Source: Skeletonema tropicum
Lineage: Eukaryota > Bacillariophyta > Thalassiosirophyceae > Thalassiosirales > Thalassiosiraceae
NCBI GenBank assembly: GCA_037178625.1
Contig: CM074130.1
Location: 3,534,001 to 3,598,000, forward strand
Reading direction: 5' to 3'
Length of the DNA: 64,000 nt
Shown piece by piece: positions 38,834-54,900 of this stretch (positions are counted from its first letter, which is position 1; every line of letters starts with the position of its first letter). A program made the translations under genes and the position numbers. Below the pieces are notes generated by a model. It did no database searches and had not been told where the DNA came from. It worked only from the letters and a program-made list of their open reading frames with translations.

Positions 38834-41608
38834 TTACCTCCACGCCTGCATCGGGTTGCTATTCTCTAAATGCGTCCCAATATCCGCCAACTGCTGAACA
38901 AGGAGATGGTTCCACCAGTCCACGGGACCTGGGAGGGAATAAAGCATACACTCTTTGGGATCTAACGTGCAACTTGGGCCAGCATCAGATCCGGACAAGT
39001 GTCCATCTGGTCTGAGCACGGTCATGAGCCAAGGATCCAACAGCTCAATGTTGGGGCCGTTCTTGACTGTGTTCAAAAGATTCCACTCGTTGATGATTCT
39101 GATGGCATAATCATTGTAAGGAGGCAACTCGCCCCACCAGTGCCAGAAGGCTCCGTTGACAATACGCGGGCAGTATTCTCCATAGTGAGCGTACACACCG
39201 TTGTGCAAGTCACATTCTTTATGTCCAGGAACAGAGGTGCGGAACATGAGGACATCGGTCTTTCGAACTGCATTAGCACCGGCTTTGTCATCGATCAAAC
39301 CAACGAGGTTTTGGAAGTTGGTGATGTATCCCGACCAATCATCAGCCCAGTGATATCCTGTATTGAAAATCACAAGCTGCTTTCCATCAAAGCTTGAGTA
39401 GTCTGTAGACCACGGGTAACAGTACTGCTCGTTGGTGGGACCACAGTTGGGAAATCCAGGACTGGGAGTAGTTCCTGGCTCCTCGAGCCTATCGTTTCGG
39501 ATATACGATAGCTCAAAGGATCCGATCGTAGTGCCATCGCACGTAATGGTCTTGGTGAAGTTGGGAACAACACTAGTATCCAAGCTAATATCGCTGTTCT
39601 GGCCTAGGATGCTTGCGAGACTGATGGCTTGAGTCATGGTGGTGTGATCTCCAACAAAGAGCATACGAGTCAATCCTAACCTATCCATTTGAGTGCAAAG
39701 CTCATTCTTGGACATGACTTCAACGGGACAGGTGGCCCACACGCTTTCGTCCCAGCGATAAGTTGTAGGAGGACGGTAAGGGTCTTCGGCAGTAGCAACA
39801 AAGTTGGTATCAGCGCAGCCAAGGTACCCGTCAACTGGGGAAGAATACTGCAATGACGGTGCCAACGCCATGTCAGGTGTCCATGCTCCAATACGCGCAC
39901 GGAGGTGACGACAATCTCCCTGAACAAACAATGGAGGGTAAGTCGGAACAGTGAGCCTTGTGAGGTAGTTATCGGGCGTACAAGTCAACCACGTCGAAAC
40001 AGTGGGACTGGTCTTCTCGTAGACATAAGTGTAAGCATCTCTGGCAATGGCCGGCAGCAAACATCCTTCTCCGGGGGGACAAACCAAGACATCGGCAGTA
40101 ATCATTCTCATGTACCACGACGACGTGGCTGTAATGACATTGTAGGTAATGTCCGCTCGAGGGTACAAGGTGTGGAAAAAGTGGTAGAGTTCTTGAGCGT
40201 GCAAGGTACATCCTTCTCCAAACTTGGCGCACGTGGGACTAACAACGATAGCAACGTTGGTAGAACTTCGGGGAATGTGCATCGCGTACACCCAATTAGG
40301 GAGGGGGGTGAACTCGCAAATGCAGCTTTCTTTAGTCATGTCACAGCCTTCTTCGGCACAACTCAAAGAGACCACAGAGACTTCCATATCATCCTTCTCA
40401 CGATGACTAAACTCGGCTGCATTTCGAAGCCAAAAGGTCAGGGCACGACTTTCTACCGTGTTGAGCCAGTCGGTGGCAACAATCCTGAGGTTATTACGGA
40501 TCCAGGGGAGGACTTGACTGAAGTAGCATCCAAGATTACAAGTATTTGTATCTGTATCGAGGTAGCCACTTGGGAAGAGGATATTATCAGGATCGGTGGG
40601 GTCTGCAGATGCCAAACTGTTGGTACAGATAGTTCGTAGCATGGCTGCATCGATGCATCCATCCTGCCAGGCATACGCATTCACGCTCAATGGATCTGGA
40701 AGATGAAATTGGACGGTGGTCATGTTACCGGTGCAGAATCGTTCCCACTTGGCACAACGATGAGTATAGTCCACATTCAATCCGATCTGATTATTTGCTT
40801 CGTGGAGAAGTTGTGCCGCAAACATATTCAACACAGAAGTGTAGGGGGAGTCGGGGTCACGGCAGACGTATTCACTCTCGGTGAAAATGATTTGCTCAAA
40901 GGACGTAGTGCCTGCATCATAGGCATCAAGACGAGTGATGATGGAGCGGCACATGCGGGTGTGGGCAGGTTCGTCAAAAACAGTCCCATCGGCTAGATCA
41001 GCAGCACGGCGCCTACGTTGATCAAAATCATCGAGAAAGTCTGGGTTGGCACCTTCCTCATCGGCTGCGACGGGGTTCCTCTGGAGCTTCCTCTGGGACA
41101 CTGTTGCCCCCGCAGACGCAGACTCGAGCGCCCCAGTAACAGCGGGATGGAAGGCCAACTGGGCGATGCAGGCAACACTGAAGAGGGCACAAAACGTCAC
41201 CACCAATGTCTTGGTTTTGGGCATCCAGTTGGCTAGTTTGTCCGCGGTTGAGCGCATGCAACCACTCTTGGTCTCGACGGAACCAAATTGGGGCTGCCTC
41301 CTGGAGGAGATGCGTCTGCTCCTCAACTCAATGTGTTGATTATCAGACGAAGTAAATCCACCATTAATACCGAGGACCTTGGAATTATCAATACTATTGT
41401 AGGCACCACCTCCCCCAGGATTACGCAACACGGATGGCGGGACAACTGGCTGAGTTGAACCCATCGTGGTGGAGCAAGCGGTGCTGCCGTCGTCACCTAC
41501 GGGAGGATCCTTCTGCTGTTTTTGCTGCTGTTTTTGAAGATGCGATGCAATTCTCCCCATCAATCGCCTCTCGGCAGGGGGGTCCGCCCTACTATTGTTT
41601 CTCTGCAT
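38834..41608 (-). CDS. Type II membrane protein with C-terminal PC-esterase (TBL)-like domain
   Basis: 924 residues, single exon. A cytosolic Gln-rich N-terminus of about 125 residues is followed by one membrane anchor (TLVVTFCALFSVACIAQLAF), as in Golgi glycan-modifying enzymes. The lumenal part is Cys-rich (for example CAEEGCDMTKESCICEF). The C-terminal third resembles the PC-esterase/trichome-birefringence-like family that O-acetylates polysaccharides: LGLTRMLFVGDHTTMTQAIS stands where the family has GDS, DVLMFRTSVPGHKECD is near RTxxPxHF..., and VLRPDGHLSG plus LPGPVDWWNHLLVQQ match the C-terminal motif. Here the catalytic Ser of GDS is His (residue 655) and the DxxH pair is changed (KECMLYSLPG). 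So the enzyme is either inactive or uses another mechanism. The middle region (about 200-600) is not recognised. Confidence 0.65.
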   Translation of the reverse strand: MQRNNSRADPPAERRLMGRIASHLQKQQQKQQKDPPVGDDGSTACSTTMGSTQPVVPPSVLRNPGGGGAYNSIDNSKVLGINGGFTSSDNQHIELRSRRISSRRQPQFGSVETKSGCMRSTADKLANWMPKTKTLVVTFCALFSVACIAQLAFHPAVTGALESASAGATVSQRKLQRNPVAADEEGANPDFLDDFDQRRRRAADLADGTVFDEPAHTRMCRSIITRLDAYDAGTTSFEQIIFTESEYVCRDPDSPYTSVLNMFAAQLLHEANNQIGLNVDYTHRCAKWERFCTGNMTTVQFHLPDPLSVNAYAWQDGCIDAAMLRTICTNSLASADPTDPDNILFPSGYLDTDTNTCNLGCYFSQVLPWIRNNLRIVATDWLNTVESRALTFWLRNAAEFSHREKDDMEVSVVSLSCAEEGCDMTKESCICEFTPLPNWVYAMHIPRSSTNVAIVVSPTCAKFGEGCTLHAQELYHFFHTLYPRADITYNVITATSSWYMRMITADVLVCPPGEGCLLPAIARDAYTYVYEKTSPTVSTWLTCTPDNYLTRLTVPTYPPLFVQGDCRHLRARIGAWTPDMALAPSLQYSSPVDGYLGCADTNFVATAEDPYRPPTTYRWDESVWATCPVEVMSKNELCTQMDRLGLTRMLFVGDHTTMTQAISLASILGQNSDISLDTSVVPNFTKTITCDGTTIGSFELSYIRNDRLEEPGTTPSPGFPNCGPTNEQYCYPWSTDYSSFDGKQLVIFNTGYHWADDWSGYITNFQNLVGLIDDKAGANAVRKTDVLMFRTSVPGHKECDLHNGVYAHYGEYCPRIVNGAFWHWWGELPPYNDYAIRIINEWNLLNTVKNGPNIELLDPWLMTVLRPDGHLSGSDAGPSCTLDPKECMLYSLPGPVDWWNHLLVQQLADIGTHLENSNPMQAWR

Positions 41609-42058
41609 GGCTGTTAACGAAGAGTGCTCTCTCTAGTGAAGTGGTTGGGCTCTCTATGGGAGCAAGGTCGTCTTCTTTTTGCCATTGTTGCGGACATATT
41701 AATCTTGAACGGGAGTCACGGTCACGCTCGATGACTTTTTGCAAAGGAAGGATGACTTTGTGTGTGCTTTCCCAATATTCAGATGATCATCTTAATGAAG
41801 CTGCACTGTGACAGGAAAGCAGATTGGCGTTGGACTGGCTTTCCTCTCTCGCCGGCCCATCACATCAAATCAAGATCTCAACTTCCCCACAAATCTTTTT
41901 GTTCGCCCTTTGCGATCCTGAAAAGATATCATTGAAAGCGAAGTCAAAAGGCCGGCAGTTAGTGGTATTTCCTCATTGACAAAGCATACAAACTAACTAT
42001 TACCAGCAATCAAAAGCAAGGAACTCTCTACAAATTGTGGACCATCATCATTATAATC
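41609..42058. promoter_or_regulatory. Divergent promoter: PC-esterase-like gene / IDH
   Basis: 450 bp between divergent starts. No clear motif; a plus-strand ORF ending at 41811 overlaps the PC-esterase start and looks like a shadow. Confidence 0.4.
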
Positions 42059-45215
<3,157 letters not shown>

Positions 45216-45512
45216 ATTTGGAAAAGATTATTGCTTGTGTAGAAGTGTTTCGTGTCTTACTCAGACAATATAACAATATAATGTCTCTAGTGTCACGAAA
45301 GAAGTCTTCCTTGAATGTAACGCATCGATTTGAAGTCCTCCCTGTCTGCTTCAGTTTCTTGCCCTAGCATTCTACCCACTACAACTCCTACGCATTTATT
45401 CATCAGAAACAAACATCACATCCATCATCTATCACACACCACATTACTTGTCGAGCAAATTAATGCTTTAATTATTGTAGATTGTAGTTGTGCATCTTCC
45501 CAGCCTCAAAAG
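45216..45512. other. Spacer between IDH and small membrane protein gene
   Basis: 297 bp; an in-frame open stretch upstream of 45513 (from 45330) has no ATG-supported or membrane-like content, so it is taken as 5' leader. Confidence 0.4.
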
Positions 45513-45770
45513 ATGAGATCTCCATCTACTCTAGGGCCAGCACTCGTCGCCGCGTCGGCGATTGTACTGGTAGCTCCATTGGTTTCATTTGTCCTGTACT
45601 TCCTTCATGATGTGCCGATATCGATATCAATTCCATCGATGAACAACTCCTTCAATCTACAGTTCGAAGCAATGGCTACTTTCCCTCGGATAGTGGCAAG
45701 TGGGTTGGTCTTTTACGTTGGGGCGTGCCTGCATTGTGTAGGGCGCAAGTTGCTTGAAGAGAGTGGATAG
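45513..45770 (+). CDS. Small membrane protein with two hydrophobic segments
   Basis: 85 residues from ATG 45513 (MRSPSTLGPALVAASAIVLV). Two hydrophobic helices, about residues 8-33 (LVAASAIVLVAPLVSFVLYF) and 60-75 (IVASGLVFYVGACLHCVG), are separated by a polar loop. It ends KLLEESG. I know no family. It lies between IDH and the FN3 gene on the same strand with its own spacers. An in-frame extension to 45330 without ATG is possible but unlikely. It could be a lineage-specific small transmembrane protein or a chance ORF. Confidence 0.45.
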   Translation: MRSPSTLGPALVAASAIVLVAPLVSFVLYFLHDVPISISIPSMNNSFNLQFEAMATFPRIVASGLVFYVGACLHCVGRKLLEESG

Positions 45771-45926
45771 GAGAAGCGTTCACGATAAGCTAAAAATAAT
45801 ATCGAGCGATGTGGGCAAAAAATTTTAAACCCATTCCTGCTCTAGGTTTGCATCGAACAATACTCATTCAAAGAACAATCTGAACAACTCAACAAACCTG
45901 TTGGAACTGTCCCAAACTTGCTCGCC
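45771..45926. promoter_or_regulatory. Upstream region of the giant FN3 gene
   Basis: 156 bp with an AT-rich tract (aaaaataatatcg, aaaaaattttaaac) that may hold the core promoter. No specific element can be named. Confidence 0.3.
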
Positions 45927-48900
45927 ATGAAAGGGACGGCGATAGCCTCCGTGCTGCTCTTCATTCCGAGTGTAGCATCTGCCTTCTGGCAATGGAATTC
46001 TGATTCGGATGCGGTCCCTCAAAAGATCAAGCCAAGAGTGTCAAGACCATCTGGTCCAACAAATGTTAACTTGTTTGTTGTTTCGCGTTCAGAGCTTGGG
46101 GTCACTTGGGAACCTCCCCTCTTCGATGGGGGCAAGAGCATTTCCAAGTATTTAGTAGAATGGGACACGGACAAGCTCATGGCAAGCAATGCCGACACGG
46201 CATCTTCCGAAGAGGTGCTTGGAGATACGCGATTTCAAATAACTGGATTGGAAGAAGGGCAGAAGTATTACGTTCGAGTGTCTGCCTTTGGGGATAGTTA
46301 TTCTCATGCAATATCATCAACGCCTTCATTCGCGACACCGTCGGGCATGTTGCCTGGTTTCATCACGGACGTCTCTCTCGCTGTCGCATCCGAATCTGCA
46401 TTGGCAGATCGTCTCCGCTTGGCATGGTCCGCACCAGAGCTGGATGTGAATGATTTTAGTGTCCTACCAAGCGGATGCCTTGGAGGGGGATCATTGCCAC
46501 TCTCAGCTCCTGATGATTTGGAAGCTTACAGAATTCGGTGGGATACTGACCCATCATTTTCCAATGCAAAAACATATGACTTTCCAGCAGTTGGAGGGGA
46601 TGGAACTCCTTTGCATTGTTGTCCCTCTGACTCAAATGATGATGGAGTGTGTAGTGTTGAAATTGGTACCTCAGTTCAGACGATTTCGATCAAACACTCG
46701 GGTTCTTCAGTTCCTTCGGATGGTGAGCTATTTGATAGCGGTGGCGTTCGCATCATTTACATCGGCGCTCAGAGTAAGAGCATCGATGTATTTATTCCAC
46801 CTCGTGGATCGAATGAAATTAGGATATCTCCATCATCGAATTTACCGCTACAAAGTCCTTTAGGCGTCGGTGACATTGTTCGCTTACAGGGCGATGTTTA
46901 CATCGTGTCAAGCGTGGACGAGTGGCCTGTTAGTTTTAGCATTTCGTCTGAGTACGTTGGCTCCTCAGATGAATCAAATCTCAACTCGGAGGTCATTTCG
47001 GCATACTTCACCTCGTCGCCTTCTTCCTGCTTTGATGTTTCTGATTCAGGCAACTCTGCAGAGAAAATGCGCAGTCATCTTTCAGAGAGTTTCGATGACA
47101 GTCCATTTGACGAGTCCATTACAGTGAGCCGAGCAGCTCTGACGGAGCCTTTTCCAGATAGTTCTGATAGTGCGAGGATAGTTGGATATGAATTCCACGT
47201 CACCTTCACTGGGCAGGGATTTTCCTCGACGTTGGGAAGTGGAGTCGAAGATCTCTTGGTCATTTCTAGCCCATCCTCGCCCTTTTCTGCTGCAGGTAGT
47301 TGTGGAACACCATTCGTATCAAATGGGGCGGATGTATCGAACCAAGTCTCCGTCGAGGTGACGACCAAGATGGAATCGGGGACTATTCATCCAGGGGGAC
47401 AGTATTATGTACAAATCGCTGGGGTTAATCAGAACGGTGTTGGACCTTATGTGCTGGCTGCTCCCGAGTCTGAAATTCCAAGATCAAAGCCAGGTTTGGC
47501 GCAGAATTGTCGTGTGTATGCTGTCCCTTTATCGTCGTCTTCATTGAAGGTAGAGTGGGACGGAGTTTATCCCAGTCAAGGACAATTGCCGTCTTCGTAT
47601 AAGGTGGAATTCTTTGATGTAGATGGTAACTCATCCGATCCTGCCGTGGCTGAGTTTGTAGTCAGCGACATCGATGAATCCTCGTCTTATTCCATCACAA
47701 AAGAAGATTTAGTTCCCGGAACGCGTTACAAGGTGCTTGTGATCCCCGTAAACGAGTTGGGAGAAGGCTCTCCAGACTGGTTCAGTGATTTTGACCCTAG
47801 TGGCCTATTCGGTACTAGTGACTTTTCTAATCAAGCGAATTATTTGAAGAGGTCATGCCACGCAGTTCCTACTTGTGAAATCGGGAGCGTCGAGTGCATT
47901 GAAGTCGATGCAGAGAGTTTCGCTATCACTGCCCGATCTGTCCCCACCCCATCTGTTTTGCATGTTGGGACTTATCCAGATGTTTCCAGCTCCAATAGAT
48001 TTTCGAAGGATTCAATTCTTGTATCGTTCGAGGCCCCGTTGGGTAGCCACGGAGTGCCTACAGACAAGTTCCTTGTCGAGTGGTCGACGTCATCATCCTT
48101 CCCTCCGTTTTCAGGTGTCGATACAGTGGCATCATGGTCATCGGAGGTCACTGCGCAATATCGGGATGAAAATGGGGAGTATGCATTTGGAGAGTTCTTG
48201 ATTGACTCGCTTGATATGGGAACGCAGTATTATGTGCGAGTGACAGCTCATAACTCGGGAGGTTTCGGAGTCCCTACGAATAGTGTGCCTGTGAAACCAA
48301 TGACGAGGCCTGATCCTCCATACGAACCTGTTCTCTCTCGTGTGTCTAGTGACTACCTTGAATTGAATCCCGACAATAACCTCAGTGCTAGTGCAAGGGT
48401 TGGCACGTCTCTTCTAGTTTCATTTGAGCCATCTAAGCTCGACGCAGAGAATGGAAGGCCTGACAAAGTGGGGGATGGAGGTGATGATGTCTCTGAATAC
48501 TTGGTTGAGTGGAGCAGGGTCTCGTGGGATGAGTACACTAACGATGTGATTGAAATATACCTACAGACCGACGATGGAGATGGGGGATCTGCTGCTGTAG
48601 GATTGCTCAGCGGTTCTTTCCAGCTTTCAATCGATACTACTGTTTCTGCCGCTAATGCAATGCAAGGTAGCTTCATTTCTGCGTCCATACCCGTCACTTC
48701 TTCAGACGAAATGGTCAAAACGATACTGGAAAATGTTCCAAATGTTGGTGAAGTCGAAGTGGTGTCTCTTGAACCGTTGCGGTGGCAAGTAACGTTTTTG
48801 AGTGAAGTGGGAGGCGTTGACGTATCACTGGCAGTCAACAAGGTTGTTGACACAGAGCAAAATGATGGCACTGTGACTATCACAAAGACCACAGACGCGG

Positions 48901-51900
48901 CAATTCCGACCACAGCTGCGTATGGCTCTCAAAGAATGGGAAATCTTGACATTACATCAATGGGTGGCAGACTTCACTACGCAATCGAGCATCTCGTCCC
49001 TGGCACACCTGTGTTTGTACGAATGTCTGCAGGTAATCGGATTGGTTTTGGACCCAGAAGAAAGACAGCGCCTGAATTTTCAGCTCCTGTAATCCAACGT
49101 CCAGACATTCCGACGTCTTTGTTTAGTGAAGATGTACCTCCACATCTCAGCGTATACTCGCCAACAGCTCTACAGGTAGATATTGGTGCACCTCATTACG
49201 ATGGAGGGTCTCCACTAAATTCGTTTTTTGTGGAATGGGACCCATCTCCTACATTTGATTCGTCAGTGCTTGGGGACCGTTCTGCTTTTGGAAGTGCTCG
49301 TACTAGTGCAAGTTCTGAAGTTTGCGTTTCTTGCGTTACAAGCTTTGACCTGGCGTCAAACACTTTCAGCTATGCAGGCGACGAAGTGACGGCAAACTTG
49401 TTGCTACCCCAACGTAGGATCATGGTTTACTTCCATGATGATTCCAAAGCCTACCTATTTTCGGTGCTATCTGCAACATCTACTTCAATTGTAGTGTCAA
49501 ACCAACACCTGAGAGTCTCGTCGCTTTCGCACATGATTGGCATGGATGATAGCGTCGGCAGCTCTTTGAAACTAATGGGTGCTACGTATATTATTCATGG
49601 GTTAGAAACTGGTGGGACTTACTTTGTTCGGGTTTCTTCTGAGAACGGGGCAATGGGCACGGGTAAATTTGTGGAAACAATGCCTCCCAAAAGACGTTTG
49701 ACCGGGTTCCCCGAATCTCCTACTTCTGCTTCTGTCGTTGCCGCCGATAAGAACACGCTGACTGTATCTTGGTCGAACGTTGCGTATTTGAATAATCAAG
49801 ATATTGAAGGATTCCAGATTGAGAGGTATCATAAGAGTGCGGCTGCTTCCAGTTCTTCCAGTTCCTTCTTTGGAGAACCAGAAATTGTCAAATTCTCAAC
49901 TTTGGGTCTAGGTCTAACAGGAGGGTCATTCCAAGTTTACTTTGGAGCTTTTGATACATCAACTCACGTACTTTTGGGCACTGCTGATGTGGAAGAAGGA
50001 CTGAACTATGCATCTACCCACAATGACCTGTCCGCACATTTGAATCGGGGAGAAGCTATTTTGGTTGGCGACGAGCAATATTTTGTAGACGAGACAAATC
50101 TTTTCACTTCCAAGAAGCTTCCGTTGTCCGAGGAGTTCACTGGCAGCTCAGAGGACAATGTTGGCATCTTTGGACGATCAAAGTCAAGGTCCATCGCGTA
50201 CGATGCTACGGCATCAGACCTCAAAAGTGCCCTCGAACAAATGCCATATGTAAACAACGTGGATGTTAGGAGAGAAGTTGATGACGATAGTCCAGATGGG
50301 TTCCTTTGGTACGTTACTTTTGCCACAAATGTTGGTCCACAACCATCTTTTTCTGTCGATACATCCAATTTGATTGGCTTGAACCCGACTGGGCTCTCGA
50401 TCTCTCGCGATGTACCGGGGAAACTCCCGGATGATTACAATGTGGTGGCCGTGCAAGATCCGAGTATGACATCGTTCAACTTGAATGATCTTGAAACGGG
50501 CAAGATGTATTATGTGAGGATATCAACCATGGTTGACGAAGGGAAGAAGCTGTCTCTGCCAACACTGCCTGTGGAGTGCGCACCGGGTGGGGTGCCTGGT
50601 GAAGTCAAATTTCCATATATGAGAGCGTTCGATCATGAGACGGTCCTTGTGAGTTTTGAGGCCACTGCAGAATCAAATGGAGCCCCAGTTGAGGATTACA
50701 TCGTTGAATACAGTGCGGCAGATCCGAGTTTTTCAACTAGTTCGAGAATCACTGTGCAACCTAGTCATGAGTTCCAACGAATCACAACTCGAGCTCACAC
50801 GTTGCCTTGGGATGATAGCTCTAGTTTTACCCTTTCACTTGGGGATTATCACGGTGATTTTACAGTTCCGGTTGGATCTGAAACTACTGTTAGGGTAAAC
50901 AATGGTGGAAACGTTATTGAAAGATCCACGGGTACAATTGGACTTTCGTCCCTTCTTTCAAGAGGTGACTTTCTTCTTGTTAGTGGCGTAGAGTATCGAG
51001 TGTGTCTTGATGTCTCAGAGAGTGTTCCTTACGATGATGATCATCTCTCGCTTTGTTCTAAAGAGGATGCATTTGAGACGGCAAATTTTATCAGCGATAG
51101 CTCATCAAGTGTTATTGATAAAATTCCAATATTCATGCTTGACACATCTTTGGGTGCTTCGAAATCACCTTCTTTCGGTGACGCGTTTCTAAACTCTGTT
51201 GACGCATCTGGCTTGAGTAATGATACGCGTGGAAAGTTACGGAGGGGGGATTTGATACGAGTGGGACACCCGACTTTCGGTGAAACATTTCGTGTATCCA
51301 CCGATTCCACTAGGGCATTCACCGACAAGATCATACCATTGAGTTCTCCAGACGACTCGAACTCTCCTGCGTCTCTCTCTTTCAAGTCTTTAGAACATTC
51401 TACGTATGAAGTCCAGTCTTTTTTCATCCGATCAAGTGATGAGCACGTGACTTTAACACCGAGCACAAATTTCGTTTCGGGGTTTCGGATTCGGTTCAAG
51501 TCTGAGACGTCTCAGACAACGACTGATGGTGGAGCTAGTGGTTGTCTGAAGTGGGACAGTGATGCTCTTCATCTGAAGGCTGAGATGGAAACGCTAGAGG
51601 GAATCGACTCTGTCGAGGTCACGAGAGAAGATTTGCCCGCTCTCGCTGGAGGTGTAGGCGCAGGTGTGAAGTACTACGTCACCTTCACGGGTGACAATGT
51701 GCGGGGAAACGTCTCTCCGCTCGAGATTGTTGACATTGGAACTAACGGGTGCCTCGACAGTCAAACGATCGGAGGAGTCTTCGGCGATGACATTGCCCCC
51801 GTATATGTGGAACAGGTCCAAATATCCTACGTGCCCATGTATGAAGTCCAAACAACCTCTGACATTCCATACGATGCATCAGCTGCAGATATGAAGGCTG

Positions 51901-54900
51901 CAATAGAGTCCCTATCAATGGCGTGCTCAGTGGATGTTTCTCGAGAAGTCAATCGTCATGGATATTCATGGGATGTGACGTTCATTGATGCTTCTAGCAG
52001 TCCATTTTCACCATTGTTAGTCATGTCAGCAAATGAACAAAACATGTCTGCCCGCGTTAACCCGGGAGTGGATGTGGCCGATCTCCAAAAGGTGAAGATT
52101 CAAGGAACCGAAGGTGTGCCTCTTTTTGTTCGTGTAGCTGCACGCAATTCGTTTGGGATGGGGCAGTTCGTATCGTCAAATCCTCGTGCTGTAGAGGTAT
52201 CACCTCAGCTCCCTTCTGAACCGAAGGATGTTTTTGGTCAGGCATTATCTGATTCGGAAATTTTCATCGAGTGGAATCCGCCGTTGGAAAATGGTGGATG
52301 GCCCGTGACCCATTACAAAATCGAGTATGACACTTCTTCGTCCTTCACGAGTGGAGCGAACAGCGGTCCCTTTGGATCCATGTCGATATCTGCATCCGCG
52401 AAGAGTGCCGTGCAAGACGTTCAAACAGTTACGGTGAAGATTAATAGAGACGACCTCCCCGATGGACAAATGTACTATTTATCAGGAACGTTCTCTCTTT
52501 CGTTTGACGGCCAACAAACTTCCCAATTGCCATATAATGCGTCGAGTGAAAGATTGAAAGCTGCGTTGGAAGAATTATGTAATGTCAATGAAGTCAGTGT
52601 AGATAGATCAATTCATTGCTCCCCAGATCCAGCGATTGGGTGCATGGAACCGGATGGCTTCTCGTGGCTTGTCACGTTCATATCAGTGAACCGCAACGGT
52701 GACCAACATCATCGTCATTCATCGAATTTATCTCCGAATGTTTCCCACAAACTATCTGCAGATGGCTCGTATTTGTTCGAATGTACTGATATTAGCCGTG
52801 CAGTTTGTTCCATCGGGAATAGCGCCATGGCTTCTGTTGGAACAGTACAAGAAACCCAAAGCATCACTTTTGCTACATCACCATTGACAGTAACAATTGG
52901 TGGGGAGACATCAAATGCTATCCTGATTGGTGATTCTCTCTCTGTGATTGAAGAGAAACTAAGTATGTACACGTCAAATGGGGTGGGCAAGATTGCTGTC
53001 TCATGTTCGACTTGTGTTGGGGACATAATCAACTCGGGCGATTCCCTTCTGCTACACTTCTTGTCATTTCGTGGAGACTTGCCGGATGTTATTGTGAGTG
53101 ATTCAGAGGCGACAGTCAGTGAGGTTGCAAAGGGTGTCTCCCAATATGTGGTTGGACGATCGACGTATTCATCTATCATTTCAGAACTTAGTTCCCTTGA
53201 TGACTGGTATGTGCGTGTGTTTGCTTACAATGGAGTTGGAGAGGGCGCCCCTAGCTTGCTATCCTCGCCATTGCGTCTCTCTGTGGCACCACCACAAGTT
53301 CCAGAGAATGTTGTCGTTGAGACTGAAAGTTCAACATCTCTCCAAGTATCTTGGAACCGGCCTCGCAGCATTGGGGGGGTGGAAGTTGCCGCCTTTGTCT
53401 TGGAGTACGACACGTCTCCTTTGTTTACAAGAAAAAATGGGGCTCCAGCTGGTCGCATGTCTGTTACTGAATCGGATGCTGACACTAGCATTGGTCTCGT
53501 TGCAGAAGCGTTTCCGGGTAGTAGTGATCCAAATCTACGGCTTCGGATTATGGTTGAAGATGCAGGCCTAATCACCCACGGCGCCATCTCTGTGGGTACA
53601 GAGGTTCTAATTGAGAATCAACAAATGGTGGTAGCATCAATAAATGACGGGGATTGTGGTGTCACATGCCTAACAATGGACAGGGACTATACAGGCGCGG
53701 AGGTTTCGGGCATGAAGATCTATTCAGGCTTTGATGCCAAGCACTATGCTTTCTCGATTACAGGTCTGAATCCTGGGGTTCCTTATTTTGTGCGAGTTGC
53801 TGCGACAAATGAGAAGTCGACCGGTCCATTCTCATTTGTTGGTTATCCATCTACTCCGATTTCTTTCACTCCTTTTGATGTTCCATCGGCAGTATCATGG
53901 GCTTCGTTGTCGGCTATTGCTAAGGATGAAATTCGATTCGACTTTGGACGCCCTCTGTCGGAAAACGGTTCTCCTGCGTCAAAATATCATATTGAAATTG
54001 CGTCTGGGGCTAACTCGGTCGAGTATCGGCCTCAAATTGTATCCATCACTACGGAAGCGGACACAAGCGTGTCAGGCTTCATCGAACTGTCGATTGGCTA
54101 TGAAAGCGATTACGACCTGCTCATTTCAGCTGGAGGTGATGAACCATCCCTTTTCTCCATCAATGCTGGATCGCGATTTGTTGACACAAATGGTGATGAC
54201 CTGTCTTCTACGCTGCATCCAAAAGAAATGATATTAATTGCAGATGAACTCGTGGAAGTAGCGGCTGTGTATGCAGACAGAATAGAGCTTAGAGATTGCC
54301 ACATAAGTGGAACAAATGGAAATTATGTTCCTGGGTACAGAAAAGAAAATTACATCGGTAGTGCCGTGCTTGTATCAGGCAGCAGCACACTAGTTGAAAC
54401 CAATGGAATAAATCTCGAATATCTGCTTAGACCTGGTGAAATCATTCAAGTATACAACGATGATAGAATGAAAAAATATTTGACAGTTACATCCATCACT
54501 GGAAGCACTGTTGCGTTTACACCAACTTTTGAAGGAACTACCGTCTCGACTCCAATACACGTCAAGCAGAGAGTTGTCGTTCCAGCAGATGCTTCATCCG
54601 ACGTGATGAAGTCTGCCATTGCATTCCTATCAGATGTTGATTCGGTCGAGGTGGAGAGACAAGGACCAAATTCATCCGATGGATTTACATGGCTCATCAC
54701 TTTTTCATCACATGTGGGCGCCGATTTGTGCTCTCTCCCTTCCTGGTGTTTGTCTGCAAGTGTGGAATCTCTCCAATACATTACGGTCGGTGGACTCGTC
54801 GAAGAAATCAATGGCAATTACGTTCATACGTCTTTTGTTAATGGAAGACCACGTTATGAGCTGTTGGGTGAATCCTCCTACATCGAATACGATTCAAATA

